Source: Alphaproteobacteria bacterium (GTDB lineage: Bacteria; Pseudomonadota; Alphaproteobacteria; Caulobacterales; Maricaulaceae). Taken from it: 64,000 bases of DNA. This document shows positions 50,241-59,692 of the stretch, in pieces. A program made the position numbers and the translations under genes. The stretch covers positions 86,785-150,784 of the forward strand of contig JANSXV010000005.1 in assembly GCA_024742735.1 (NCBI GenBank). The letters run 5' to 3'. The notes below the pieces were generated by a model. It was not told where the DNA came from. It did not search any database and worked only from the letters and a program-made list of their open reading frames with translations. How positions within the stretch are numbered: position 1 is the stretch's first letter; each line of letters begins with the position of its first letter.

Positions 50241-51644
50241 TCACATCTGCATGGTCCAGCCCTCCACGCCCATGGCGGCCTGACGGATCGCCTCCGACAG
50301 GGTGGGGTGGGCGTGGCAGGTGCGCGCGACGTCTTCAGATGAGGCGCGGAACTCCATGGCGAGCGCCAGCTCCGCGATCATTTCGCCGGCATGGGGCGCG
50401 ATCAGGTGGGCGCCCAGGATTTCGTCGGTCTTTGCGTCCGCCAGAATCTTGGCGAAACCATCGGTCTGGTGATTGGTGCGGCCGCGCGAGTTGGCCATGT
50501 AGGGGAACTTGCCGACCTTGTAGTCGCGCCCGGCCTCTTTGAGCTGCTCTTCGGTCGCGCCGACCGAAGCAATCTCGGGGAAGGTGTACACGACGTTCGG
50601 GATCGCGTCGTAATTCACATGGCCCGCCTTGCCCGCGATGCGTTCCGCGCAGGCGGCGCCTTCGTCCTCAGCCTTGTGGGCGAGCATGGCGCCGGTGGTC
50701 GCATCGCCGATCACCCAGACCCCCTCAGCGCTGGTCTTCCAGTGATCGTTGGGAATGAAGCCGCGCTTGTCGGTCTCGATCCCGACCGTGTCCAGACCCA
50801 GGCCCTCGGTGTAGGGCCGCCGGCCGATGGCGACCAGAACGACGTCAGCGTCCAGCGTCTCTTCATCGCCGCCGGAAGCGGCTTCAGTGGAGACTTTCAG
50901 CTTGGTCTTCAGCGCTTCAACGCCGGTGACCTTGCGGCTGAGCTTGAAGGTCATGCCCTGTTTTTCAAACAGCTTTTTGGCGGTCTTGGAGACCTCGCCG
51001 TCCATTGTGGGCAGAACCCGGTCCATGTATTCCACGACCGTGACTTCAGAGCCGAGACGCCGCCAGACCGAGCCCAGCTCCAGCCCGATCACGCCGGCGC
51101 CGATCAGGACCAGCTTCTTCGGCACGGACTTCAGCCCGATCGCCTGGTCCGAGCTGATGATCCGCTCGCCGTCGATCTCGACGCCGGGCAGGGGCGTGAC
51201 CTCGGAGCCGGTGGCGATGACGATATTCTTCGCCGACAACTCGGTCTCTGTTCCCTCATCGGAGGTGACGACGACCTTCCCCTTGCCCTTGATGCGGCCG
51301 GTTCCTTCATGGACGTCGACCTTGTTCTTCTTCATCAGGCCGGCGACGCCTTTGGTCAGGCCGGAGACCGCGTCATCCTTCTGGGCCATCATCTGATCGA
51401 GGTTCAGCTTCACCGAACCGACATCGATGCCCATGGACTTGAAGTTCTTGTTGGCTTCCTCGAACAGCTCGGAGGCGTGGAGCAGCGCCTTTGACGGGAT
51501 GCAGCCTACATTCAGGCAGGTGCCGCCCAGCGTTCCGCGCTTTTCGATGATCGCCGTCTTCAGGCCCAGCTGGCCGGCCCGAATCGCGCAGTTATAGCCG
51601 CCGGGGCCCGCCCCGATGATGACGACGTCGTAGTCTTGAGCCAT
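50241..51644 (-). CDS. lpdA: Dihydrolipoyl dehydrogenase
   Basis: 467 aa. FAD site IGAGPGGYNCA, redox disulfide C43-C48 in GGTCLNVGCIPSK, NAD site LIGAGVIGLELGSVW, and the active His/Glu in CHAHPTLSEAI. E3 component of pyruvate or 2-oxoglutarate dehydrogenase; E1/E2 genes are not adjacent. Monocistronic by appearance, with a 181-bp divergent region upstream. Confidence 0.97.
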   Translation of the reverse strand: MAQDYDVVIIGAGPGGYNCAIRAGQLGLKTAIIEKRGTLGGTCLNVGCIPSKALLHASELFEEANKNFKSMGIDVGSVKLNLDQMMAQKDDAVSGLTKGVAGLMKKNKVDVHEGTGRIKGKGKVVVTSDEGTETELSAKNIVIATGSEVTPLPGVEIDGERIISSDQAIGLKSVPKKLVLIGAGVIGLELGSVWRRLGSEVTVVEYMDRVLPTMDGEVSKTAKKLFEKQGMTFKLSRKVTGVEALKTKLKVSTEAASGGDEETLDADVVLVAIGRRPYTEGLGLDTVGIETDKRGFIPNDHWKTSAEGVWVIGDATTGAMLAHKAEDEGAACAERIAGKAGHVNYDAIPNVVYTFPEIASVGATEEQLKEAGRDYKVGKFPYMANSRGRTNHQTDGFAKILADAKTDEILGAHLIAPHAGEMIAELALAMEFRASSEDVARTCHAHPTLSEAIRQAAMGVEGWTMQM

Positions 51645-51825
51645 GTAAGATGCACCGTTCGATTAAGTCCCGGCTCAGAGGCTCCGCGCCGGGCTGAGGG
51701 AGTTGGGGCGCACCCTACTCCCACCGCTCGAAGGGTCAATGCGCCGAAGGCCGCAGAGACGCAGCGTGGTTGACTCCCGCCGGTCAGACGCCACGTGAAG
51801 GAGGCAAGCAATCGGAGGATCCCCC

Positions 51826-52083
51826 ATGGCTCCACCGAAGCATATCGACGCTCCCGCCCCGCCCCGCCGCACGCTGGCCGCGGGCATCGCCGCCGGAGCG
51901 ATCGCCGGCGCGATCATCGGCTTCATCGCCGCGCTGACCCTGGTCTTTGTCCTGTCCGCCGTTCAGATCACCGGGGCGCTCGCCGTCAAGGCGATGCTGT
52001 TTCTCGGCATCGAAGCCGCCTTCGGCGGCGCCATTCTCGGCGGCGCGCTCGCCGCGCTGAAGCGCAAGAAAAACACGCCTTAA
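51826..52083 (+). CDS. Small two-span membrane protein, unknown
   Basis: 85 aa. Two hydrophobic segments, about 17-45 (Gly/Ala/Ile-rich, GAIAGAIIGFIAAL) and 50-75 (FLGIEAAFGGAILGGALAAL), flanked by a Pro-rich start and a Lys-rich end. GGAGG precedes the ATG (about 51811-51815). No family recognised. It converges with the next gene, overlapping by 4 bp. Confidence 0.65.
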   Translation: MAPPKHIDAPAPPRRTLAAGIAAGAIAGAIIGFIAALTLVFVLSAVQITGALAVKAMLFLGIEAAFGGAILGGALAALKRKKNTP

Positions 52084-52523
52084 CGCAGGATCTCCGCCTT
52101 CGCCGCCCAGCGCGACAGCCAGGTCAGAGCGACGAGGCTGGCGAAAATGAAGACCGAGAAGATCGCGCCGCCCGTGCCCATCATGTCCAAGGCCGGTGTG
52201 AAACCGTAAATGTAGATCGTGTTGAAGACGAACAGCACCAGCGAGGCTGCGAACAGCACGAAGGCGATCTTCATCCGGAACAGCAAGGCCAGGCTGGCGA
52301 AGAACGCCGCGAACACCGCGCTCGCCCAGATGGCCGTGTACCAGGCCGGGAACCCGGTGAAGTAGGCGACCTGCTCCGGCGTGAAGCTCTCCAGATACGC
52401 GTCGTTCGTCTTGGTCATCACGTAGTCGAAGACGCCTCCGAAATTCCAGACGACAGCCAGAACGCCGACGATCCAGAACCAGATCGGGGTCTTGCGCCCC
52501 GTCGCGACAGCGTGATCGGTCAT
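52080..52523 (-). CDS. Four-span membrane protein, unknown
   Basis: 147 aa. Spans at about 14-33, 62-82, 87-105 and 115-135. The short motif GFPAWYTAIWA lies before span 2. Similar proteins are widespread and uncharacterised in marine proteobacteria; I cannot give a function. Start ATG 52523. Confidence 0.68.
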   Translation of the reverse strand: MTDHAVATGRKTPIWFWIVGVLAVVWNFGGVFDYVMTKTNDAYLESFTPEQVAYFTGFPAWYTAIWASAVFAAFFASLALLFRMKIAFVLFAASLVLFVFNTIYIYGFTPALDMMGTGGAIFSVFIFASLVALTWLSRWAAKAEILR

Positions 52524-52616
52524 ATCAAATATCCTCCCCAGACATGGGGATATTCTAACGCGGAAATCAGAATTGCGTACGGAAAATTGCGCGGCTGCTG
52601 AGAAGTGCCGGCGGCT

Positions 52617-53060
52617 TTAATCAGCCCTCGCCGCCTTGATGGCTCCTACGACGGTTTTCGGCAAGCGGCGGGGCCGCCCGTCCAGATCGATGCAGGCCGC
52701 TTCCACGTCCGCGGTGATCAGCACCTCGCCGCTGCGCAGAATACGCTGGCTGATCGCCATGCGCGCGCCTCGGGCTTCGGTGAACACCGTCTCGACCGTC
52801 AACGCATCATCGATGCGCGCCGGGATGAGATACTCCACCGTGACCTTGCGCACCGCAAAGCCCAGCGGCGTGTCGAGCTGGAGCAGATCGGCATGGGACA
52901 CGCCGGCCGAACGCAGCGCATCGGTCCGTCCCCGCTCCAGGAATTTCAGGTAGTTGGCGTAGTATACGACGCCGGTGAAATCAGTGTCCTCGTAATAGAC
53001 ACGCACAGGCAGGCGGTGAACGCCCGCGCTCCAGGCGCCGGAGTGAGGACTGGGGCTCAC
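52617..53060 (-). CDS. ybgC: Tol-Pal-associated acyl-CoA thioesterase
   Basis: 147 aa hot-dog-fold protein. [27 protein letters not shown] holds the active-site Asp in the YbgC family pattern. It overlaps ruvB by 4 bp, giving ruvC-ruvA-ruvB-ybgC; tolQRA usually follow but are absent in this window, where an unrelated membrane protein gene comes next. Confidence 0.92.
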   Translation of the reverse strand: MSPSPHSGAWSAGVHRLPVRVYYEDTDFTGVVYYANYLKFLERGRTDALRSAGVSHADLLQLDTPLGFAVRKVTVEYLIPARIDDALTVETVFTEARGARMAISQRILRSGEVLITADVEAACIDLDGRPRRLPKTVVGAIKAARAD

Positions 53061-54091
53061 GCCCCGTCTCCGAACAGGTCCGGACCTGACCGCGGCGGCT
53101 CCAGTCCCATATGGCTCCAGGCGCGCGGCGCGGCGACGCGGCCTCTTGGCGTGCGCTGGATGAAGCCTTGCTGGATCAGGAAAGGTTCGACCACATCCTC
53201 CAGCGCGTCGCGGGCTTCCGCGCAGGCCGCCGCCAGCGTGTCGAGCCCGGCCGGGCCGCCCGCGAAACCTTCGATCAGGACTTTCAAATAGCGCCGGTCC
53301 AGGCTGTCCAGCCCGATCTCGTCGACTTCGAGGCGTTTCAGGGCGGCGTCGGCGACCTTGGCGTTGATTTCCGGCGCGCCGTCAGCTTCCGCGAAATCGC
53401 GCACGCGCCGGAGCAGGCGCCCCGCCACGCGCGGCGTGCCGCGAGCGCGCTTCGCGATCTCCTCGGCTCCGTCCCCGGTCATGGCCGCGCCCAGCTTGCC
53501 CGCGCCTCGCTTGACGATATGGGCCAGTTCATCGGTGTCGTAGAATTCCAGCCGGACCGGCACGCCGAAGCGGTCCCGCAAGGGCGTCGCGAGCAGGCCC
53601 GCCCGTGTCGTCGCGCCCACCAGGGTGAAAGGCGGCAGATCGATGCGCACCGTGCGCGCGCTCGGCCCCTCCCCGATCACCAGATCCAGCGCGAAATCCT
53701 CCATGGCCGGATAGAGGATCTCCTCCACAGCCGGCAGCAAGCGGTGGATCTCGTCGATGAAAAGCACGTCGCGCTCTTCCAGATTGGTCAGGATCGCGGC
53801 GAGATCGCCCGCCTTGGCGATGACCGGGCCGGAGGTGGCGCGGAAATTCACGCCCAGCTCCTTGGCGACGATCTGCGCGAGTGTCGTCTTGCCCAGGCCC
53901 GGCGGGCCGGACAGAAGCACATGGTCCAGCGCCTCGCCGCGCCGTCCGGCCGCGTCCACGAAAACGCGCAGATTGGCGATGGAGGCCTTCTGCCCGACGA
54001 ACTCGTCAAACGAGAGCGGCCGCAACGCCTTGTCGCGGGTCTCGCCGGTTTGAGCGTCGGGGGAGACGATGCGGTCTTCGCTGTCACTCAC
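53057..54091 (-). CDS. ruvB: Holliday junction branch-migration helicase RuvB
   Basis: 344 aa. Walker [13 protein letters not shown], Walker B FIDEIHRL, sensor VGATTRAG and the C-terminal winged helix ([14 protein letters not shown]). Overlaps ruvA by 4 bp. Confidence 0.98.
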   Translation of the reverse strand: MSDSEDRIVSPDAQTGETRDKALRPLSFDEFVGQKASIANLRVFVDAAGRRGEALDHVLLSGPPGLGKTTLAQIVAKELGVNFRATSGPVIAKAGDLAAILTNLEERDVLFIDEIHRLLPAVEEILYPAMEDFALDLVIGEGPSARTVRIDLPPFTLVGATTRAGLLATPLRDRFGVPVRLEFYDTDELAHIVKRGAGKLGAAMTGDGAEEIAKRARGTPRVAGRLLRRVRDFAEADGAPEINAKVADAALKRLEVDEIGLDSLDRRYLKVLIEGFAGGPAGLDTLAAACAEARDALEDVVEPFLIQQGFIQRTPRGRVAAPRAWSHMGLEPPRSGPDLFGDGA

Positions 54092-54729
54092 CGCGCCAGC
54101 TCCTTCAGGGCTGCCTTGATGATCGCGCCCTCGCCGGCGTCATCGCCAAGCGTCTTCAGGACGGCGGCGCAGGCGCGGCGGGCATCGCTTTCGCCATAGC
54201 CCAGATTGATGAGCGCCGAGACCGCCGCTTCCCGGGCGCCGGTCGCGGTTTCAGACGCTACAGCGGCGGTCTGCGATCCCCCAAGCGCCGCATTCAACCC
54301 CGCCGCACCGCCGGACAGCGACCGTCCAAGTGGCGGCGCCTTGTCCTTCAGCTCCGCCGCGATGCGCTGGGCGAGCTTCTTGCCCACGCCCTTGGCGCGC
54401 TCGAAGGTCGAGGCGTCGCCCAGGGCCGCCGCACTTTCGATCTCGCTGGTCCCGACGGCATCCAGCAGGGCGAGCGCGTGTTTCGCGCCCACGCCCTGAA
54501 CCGACTGGAGGCGGACGAACCAGGCGCGCTCGATTTCGCTCAGGAACCCGAACAGCTTGAACTGGTCTTCGCGCACATAGGTCTCGATATGCAGCACCGC
54601 CTCGTCGCCGGCCTCAAGCCGGGCCAACGTGCGCGCCCCGGCATGGACCAGGTAGCCCACGCCATTGACGTCGATCACCGCCTCTTCCTCGCCGACGCTG
54701 TCCACCAGACCTTTAAGCTTGCCGATCAT
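54088..54729 (-). CDS. ruvA: Holliday junction-binding protein RuvA
   Basis: 213 aa. [28 protein letters not shown] is the OB domain; [16 protein letters not shown] and [21 protein letters not shown] are the helix-hairpin-helix pairs; the C-terminal domain III ([18 protein letters not shown]) binds RuvB. Confidence 0.97.
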   Translation of the reverse strand: MIGKLKGLVDSVGEEEAVIDVNGVGYLVHAGARTLARLEAGDEAVLHIETYVREDQFKLFGFLSEIERAWFVRLQSVQGVGAKHALALLDAVGTSEIESAAALGDASTFERAKGVGKKLAQRIAAELKDKAPPLGRSLSGGAAGLNAALGGSQTAAVASETATGAREAAVSALINLGYGESDARRACAAVLKTLGDDAGEGAIIKAALKELAR

Positions 54730-55220
54730 GAGGCCATCCTTTGCGCCTTGCGATGGTGAGCATGGCAGATGGCGACGGCCAGGGCGTCGGCGTCGTCGGC
54801 CTCGGCCTTCGAACCTGGAAGAAGCATCCTCACCATGGCCGCCACCTGGGCCTTCTCGGCGCCGCCTGTGCCGACGACGGACTTTTTCACCAGGCGCGGC
54901 GCGTATTCCGCGACCGGCAGCCCGGCGCGCGCCGGGGCCAGCATGGCCGCCGCCCGGGCCTGACCCAGCTTCAGGGCCGTGCCGGGGTTGGCGGAGACGA
55001 ACTGGTCCTCCACCGCCGCCTCATGGGGTTGGTGATCGGCGATGAGCGCTTCGAGCGCCTCGTGGATGAATAAGAGCCGCTGGGCCATCGGGGCTTTCGC
55101 CGGCGCCTTGATGACGCCGTGGGCGATCAGCGACAGGCGCGCGCCGTCCTGGGCGATCATGCCCCAGCCCGTGGCGTTCAGGCCCGGATCGACGCCAAGA
55201 ATGCGAATCGCTGCGCTCAT
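54726..55220 (-). CDS. ruvC: Holliday junction resolvase RuvC
   Basis: 164 aa. Catalytic D11 in ILGVDPGLNATGWG, Glu in AAVEDQFVSANPGTA, and the C-terminal Asp pair in ADDADALAVAICHAH. First gene of the ruv operon. Confidence 0.97.
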   Translation of the reverse strand: MSAAIRILGVDPGLNATGWGMIAQDGARLSLIAHGVIKAPAKAPMAQRLLFIHEALEALIADHQPHEAAVEDQFVSANPGTALKLGQARAAAMLAPARAGLPVAEYAPRLVKKSVVGTGGAEKAQVAAMVRMLLPGSKAEADDADALAVAICHAHHRKAQRMAS

Positions 55221-55353
55221 GGCTTCACCATAGCGCGGCGAAGGCGGCCCGCCTCCCCTTCAGGCTGCGTTCATCTTCGACGCACCGAACTGGCCAGGCT
55301 GAGATTTTGGACCTAAGCTTCATGCCGGGCTGAAACAGACGGGGACTCTGATC

Positions 55354-56058
55354 ATGGCCAAGAAACGCGGACTGTCCCGCCGATCCTTCCTGACCCGGGT
55401 CGCAGGGGTCGGAGCGGCCATCGGCGCAGGCGGGCTTGCCGGCTGCACGACGACCGGCGTGACCGACTCCGACAGCGGCGCCTATGCCGACCCGATCGGC
55501 GGCGGACGCGGGTATTATGGCGGCGCCTATCAGGGCGGACGCTCGTGCACGGACTCCGACGGCGGAACCTACGCCGACGCGGTCGGACAGGGCCGGTCCT
55601 GCTATTCCACCGGCATCACCGACGCTGACAGCGGCCAGTACGCAGACCCGGCCGGCGGCGGGCGTGGCTCCTATGGCGGCGGGGGCCGCGGCTGCAGCGA
55701 TTCTGATAGCGGAACCTACGCCGATCCCGGCGGCCAGGGCCGGCGCTGCAGCGGACGCGGCTATACCGGGTATACCGATCAGGACAGCGGGACCTATGCC
55801 GACGAATCCGGCTATGGGCGCCGTCGCCAGCAAGGCGGCGGGCGCAATTGCAGCGATTCCGACAGCGGGACCTACGCCGATCCTGGCGGGCGGGGCCGCC
55901 ACTGCGGCAGCGGGCGCTATACTTCGGGCATCACCGACGCCGACAGCGGGGCCTATGCCGACCCGGCCGGTGACGGGCGCGGCCGGGGCGGACGCAATTG
56001 CAGCGACTCTGACAGCGGAACCTACGCCGATCCCGGCGGACGCGGCCGGCGCTGCTGA
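55354..56058 (+). CDS. Tat-exported repeat lipoprotein, unknown
   Basis: 234 aa. A twin-arginine signal (LSRRSFLTRVAGVGAA) ends in a lipobox-like GLAGC at about residue 31. The rest is eight repeats of about 22-28 residues built on [C/G]-[S/T/I]-D-x-D-S-G-x-Y-A-D-P-x-G-x-G-R. They alternate between a GITDADSG form and a CSDSDSGTYADPGGRGRRC form with a cysteine at each end. The DxDxG..YAD spacing recalls calcium-binding loops. It lies 3 bp before an oxygenase gene. No known family recognised. Confidence 0.8.
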   Translation: MAKKRGLSRRSFLTRVAGVGAAIGAGGLAGCTTTGVTDSDSGAYADPIGGGRGYYGGAYQGGRSCTDSDGGTYADAVGQGRSCYSTGITDADSGQYADPAGGGRGSYGGGGRGCSDSDSGTYADPGGQGRRCSGRGYTGYTDQDSGTYADESGYGRRRQQGGGRNCSDSDSGTYADPGGRGRHCGSGRYTSGITDADSGAYADPAGDGRGRGGRNCSDSDSGTYADPGGRGRRC

Positions 56059-56061
56059 TCG

Positions 56062-57240
56062 GTGGCGGCGCCGTTCGACCCGGCCTCCGGCCTCGCCGGA
56101 TTGCTGGCCCCCTTTGATCAGGACGCGTTCCTCGCCCGCCACTGGGACGCCGAGCCGCTTCATGTTGCGGGCGGCGGCCACGACTTCACCGGCCTGATCT
56201 CCACCGCACGCATCGACGCCCTGGTGGCCGAGCAGGTTTTCACCGGCGATCAGCTGTCCATGGCCCGCAGCGAGCCGCGCCTGTCGGCGGACGCTTATCT
56301 GACCGAATCCGGTCTTGCCGATCCCGGCCTGGTCGCCCGGCGCTATCAGGAAGGCGCCACGCTGATCCTGCCCCAGCTGCACCGCCGCGAGCGGCCGCTC
56401 GCTGATCTGTGCCGGGCGCTGGAGGCTGAGCTCGGTCACCCGGTCCAGACCAATATCTATCTGACCCCGCCGACCGCCCAGGGCTTCCAGACCCATTACG
56501 ACACCCATGACGTCTTCATTCTGCAGGTTGAAGGCGCCAAACGGTGGCGGCTCTATGATGCGCCCGCCGGCGCGGTGTTCCGGGGCGAGGGCTTCGAACC
56601 CGGCGCGGTGAAGGCCGGAGAGATCACGGCGGAATTCGTCCTTCAGCCCGGCGAGGTCGCCTACGTCCCGCGCGGCCTGATGCACGACGCGGTCAATGAA
56701 GGCGCGGACGAAGCCTCCCTGCACATCACCGTGGGCGTTCTGGCGCGGACCTGGGCGGATTTCGTCCTGGAAGCGGTCAGCGAGGCGGCTCTGAAAACGC
56801 CCTCCCTTCGCGCGGTGCTGCCGGCCCATGTGTCCGGCGCCGAGCCTGATCTCGACGCCATTCGCGCAGTCTTCGACGCCGCGATCCAGAGCGTGCGCGA
56901 CCAGGCCGATCTGGACGCCGTGGCGGGCCTGTTCGCCGATCGCTTCGTCACGGGGCGCGTCCCCGACACCGCCGGAGCGATCCTGTCTGCGGCGAAAGCC
57001 GCGGGCCTGACCGTGCGCCGCAGGCCGCTGAGCCCGCTGCACCTGGCCGAGGATGGCGCCCATGTCGCCATCGTGGCGCCGGGCGGACCGGTCAGCTTCG
57101 ACGCCCCCGCCGAACCGGCGCTGGAGCGCCTGATCGCCGGCGAAGCCGTCAGCGCCGCCGACTTCGCCGATCTGGGCGAGGAGCGTGCGCGCGAGGCGAT
57201 CGAGCGCCTGATCGCTTTCGGGATCGCTGTTCCGGTCTAA
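56062..57240 (+). CDS. JmjC/cupin-type 2-oxoglutarate oxygenase (ROXA-like)
   Basis: 392 aa, GTG start 3 bp after the repeat-protein gene. H145-Y-D147 and H208 form the iron-binding facial triad; THYDTHDVFILQVEGAKRWRL and FVLQPGEVAYVPRGLMHDA match the cupin-4 family. YcfD/ROXA members hydroxylate an arginine in ribosomal L16. A C-terminal dimerisation and winged-helix-like region follows (230-392). The direct coupling with a Tat-exported Asp/Arg-rich repeat protein raises that protein as another substrate. Confidence 0.85.
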   Translation: MAAPFDPASGLAGLLAPFDQDAFLARHWDAEPLHVAGGGHDFTGLISTARIDALVAEQVFTGDQLSMARSEPRLSADAYLTESGLADPGLVARRYQEGATLILPQLHRRERPLADLCRALEAELGHPVQTNIYLTPPTAQGFQTHYDTHDVFILQVEGAKRWRLYDAPAGAVFRGEGFEPGAVKAGEITAEFVLQPGEVAYVPRGLMHDAVNEGADEASLHITVGVLARTWADFVLEAVSEAALKTPSLRAVLPAHVSGAEPDLDAIRAVFDAAIQSVRDQADLDAVAGLFADRFVTGRVPDTAGAILSAAKAAGLTVRRRPLSPLHLAEDGAHVAIVAPGGPVSFDAPAEPALERLIAGEAVSAADFADLGEERAREAIERLIAFGIAVPV

Positions 57241-57676
57241 GGCCCTGGACCGGCTCCTTCAACGCCGGGTTCACGGCTTGCGGGAACGGAGTCGCTTCCT
57301 GCCCTTGAAGGGGATGGCGCGCTCCCCCATGCGTGACACGATGACGAGCCTTGGCGCGGCCACCACTCTCCCTCCCCCTCGGGGGAGGGCTGGGGTGGGG
57401 GCAAGACGGTTCAGCATCCATGAAGCGGCGCCGCTTCATCACCCCACCCCGACCCTCCCCTTGAAGGGGAGGGAGAGCCCTCCGCCAGGCCGCGCAGCCC
57501 GGATGGTCCGCACAAGTGCAGGAGCCCGACAGAAGGGCGCGTCGGCTCCTCCCCCCCTGGGGGAGGGCCGGTGTGTGGGGCGGGCCGATCACCAGACCAA
57601 AGCCAAAGGATCGCCGCACACCTTGCGGGCGCACGCCCTTCTGACATAGCGTGCGTCAAAAGCCCGGGAGCCGGAC
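57241..57676. repeat. Intergenic stretch with three REP-like palindromic elements
   Basis: 436 bp without a gene. Element 1: CCCTCCCC 57370-57377 / GGGGAGGG 57382-57389, followed by a TGGGGTGGGGG tail. Element 2 is the same in inverted orientation: CCCTCCCC 57453-57460 / GGGGAGGG 57466-57473 preceded by CACCCCACCCC. Element 3: CCTCCCC near 57548 / GGGGAGGG 57560-57567. A perfect 20-bp palindrome (ATGAAGCGGC and its complement, 57420-57439) lies between 1 and 2. Typical of REP-type repetitive extragenic sequences. Confidence 0.72.
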
Positions 57677-59692
57677 ATGGCCGCCAGACTCAGACTCGCT
57701 CTTCTTGCCTGCGCATCGCTCGCCGCCTGTTCAGGCGAGCAGTCCGCGCCTGAGGGCGAGGCCTACGATGTCGGCGCGGAGGTGGATCGCGACGGCTTCC
57801 ATGCGGCGACGCCGGCGACCGCGGAGACCAACGCCGAAGCAGGCGCGGCCCTGGATCTCACCAATGAGCAGGACTTCATCGACGCCCGCCGCGGCCTCGT
57901 CGCAAGTGAGCCGGAGCTGGAGATTCGCGACGCTGACGGCGATCTGGTCTGGCGCCCGGCCGACTACGCCTTTCTGGAGGCGCTGGAGAGCGCGGCGGTG
58001 AACCCCAGCCTCTTACGCCAGGCGCGGCTGAATTCCATCCACGGCCTGTTCGAGGTGACGGACGGCGTCTGGCAGGTGCGCGGCTATGACCTGTCGAACA
58101 TGAGCGTGATCGAAGGCGTGACCGGCTGGATCATCGTCGATCCGCTGGCCAGCGTGGAGACTGCGCGCGCCGCCATGGCGCTGGTGAACCGTGAGCTGGG
58201 CGAGCGCCCGGTGACAGCCGTGATCTACACCCACAGCCATATCGATCATTTCGGCGGGGTCGAAGGCGTAGCGAGCCGGCGGGCTTTGGCGTCAGGCGAT
58301 ATCGAGATCGTCGCGCCGCAGGGCTTCATTGAAGCGGTCGCCGATGAAAACGTGCTGGGCGGTCAGGTCATGGGCCGGCGGGCCGGATACATGTACGGCT
58401 TCCACCTGCCCCGTTCGCCGAGGGGCCATATCGATTCAGGCCTTGGCAAATCCCCGGCGCTGGGCAGCTATTCCATCGCCCGGCCGACCCGGCTGGTCTC
58501 GCAGACCGGCGAGCGCGCCGTGATCGACGGGGTGGAGTTCGTCTTCCAGTTCGCGCCGGACACCGAAGCGCCGGCCACCCTCACCTTCCACCTGCCCGAG
58601 CACCGCGCCTGGAATGGCGGGGACATCGTGGCGCGGACCATGCACAATCTCTACACGCTGCGCGGGGCGAAGGTGCGCGACGCAATCCGCTGGTCCGACG
58701 CCATCGAGGAGGCGCGCGTGCTGTTCGCCGCCGAGACCGATGTGGCCTTCAACGGCCACACCTGGCCGGTTTTTGGACAGGAGGAGGTCGACGCCTTCCT
58801 GCGCCGCCAGAGCGATGTTTACCGCTATATCCACGACCAGACCCTGCGCCTGGCCAATGCCGGCCTGACGCCGGATGAGATCGCCGAGGCGATCGAGCTG
58901 CCGGACGTCCTGGCCCAGGATTTTTCCGAGCGGGGCTATTACGGCACGCTGAAACACAACGCCCGCGCCATCTATCAGCACTATTTCGGCTGGTTCGATG
59001 CGGTGCCGGCCAATCTCGACCCTCTGCCGCCCGAGGACGCCGCCGCGCGCTATGTGGAGGCCATGGGCGGGCTGAACGCCGTGCTCGACCGCGCCGAGGC
59101 CGCGTTTGAGGGTGGAGAACATCGCTGGGGTGCGGAGCTGGCCCAGACCGCGGTCTTCGCCGACCCGCGCAGCGCGCGGGCGCGCGAAATCCTGGCGCGC
59201 CACTACGAGCAGCTGGGCTACCGCGCCGAGAGCGCGCCCTGGCGCGACATCTATCTGACCGGCGCGCTGGAAGCCCGCGAAGGCCCGCAGGGGGCCGACA
59301 TCAGCGCACGGTCCGCCGGCCTTCTGGAAGTCATCCCGCTGCAGCAATTCTTCGCCGCCATGGCAAGCCGCATCGACGGGATCGAGGCCGCCGAGCGCGA
59401 CCTGACCTTCGGCTTCTATTTCCGCGAGCCAGATGGTTCGGTGGAGGTCTGGACGGTCAGCCTGTCCAACGGCGTCATGCGCTATGCCGAGGGCCCGCCG
59501 CCGGTCGACGAAGCGGACGCGACCGTCACCGTGACCCGGGCCTTCTGGCTGCGCATGATGGCGGGCGAAGCCGGCCTCGCCGACCTGCTGGCCAGCCGCG
59601 AATTCTCCATCGACGGCGACCGCATCGCGCTGCTGGGCTTTTTCGGCCTGATGGAAGACGGCGATCCGGGCTTCGCGGTGGTGGAGCCTTGA
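57677..59692 (+). CDS. Alkylsulfatase-like metallo-beta-lactamase-fold lipoprotein (SdsA1/BDS1 type)
   Basis: 671 aa. A signal peptide ends in lipobox LAAC (Cys18), so it should be lipid-anchored in the envelope. H186-S-H188-I-D190-H191 is the dinuclear zinc motif. HNLYTLRGAKVRDAIRW and FNGHTWPVFG are hallmarks of the SdsA1/Bds1 alkylsulfatases. The dimerisation domain (about 400-530) and a C-terminal SCP2-like domain follow. A metal-ligand segment reads WNGGDIV where the family usually has an AEN-type motif. It would hydrolyse primary alkyl sulfates; the substrate is not shown. Confidence 0.88.
   Translation: MAARLRLALLACASLAACSGEQSAPEGEAYDVGAEVDRDGFHAATPATAETNAEAGAALDLTNEQDFIDARRGLVASEPELEIRDADGDLVWRPADYAFLEALESAAVNPSLLRQARLNSIHGLFEVTDGVWQVRGYDLSNMSVIEGVTGWIIVDPLASVETARAAMALVNRELGERPVTAVIYTHSHIDHFGGVEGVASRRALASGDIEIVAPQGFIEAVADENVLGGQVMGRRAGYMYGFHLPRSPRGHIDSGLGKSPALGSYSIARPTRLVSQTGERAVIDGVEFVFQFAPDTEAPATLTFHLPEHRAWNGGDIVARTMHNLYTLRGAKVRDAIRWSDAIEEARVLFAAETDVAFNGHTWPVFGQEEVDAFLRRQSDVYRYIHDQTLRLANAGLTPDEIAEAIELPDVLAQDFSERGYYGTLKHNARAIYQHYFGWFDAVPANLDPLPPEDAAARYVEAMGGLNAVLDRAEAAFEGGEHRWGAELAQTAVFADPRSARAREILARHYEQLGYRAESAPWRDIYLTGALEAREGPQGADISARSAGLLEVIPLQQFFAAMASRIDGIEAAERDLTFGFYFREPDGSVEVWTVSLSNGVMRYAEGPPPVDEADATVTVTRAFWLRMMAGEAGLADLLASREFSIDGDRIALLGFFGLMEDGDPGFAVVEP

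Noticed and set aside
55489..56058. CRISPR array in the direct-repeat DNA
   Set aside because: Repeats are in-frame protein repeats of one gene with conserved 'spacers' of similar sequence; no cas genes.
55225..57063. Minus-strand 612-codon open frame over the repeat protein and oxygenase genes
   Set aside because: Its Gly/Ala/Val repeats mirror the antisense of the Tat protein repeats; no ribosome site and the plus-strand genes have clear motifs.
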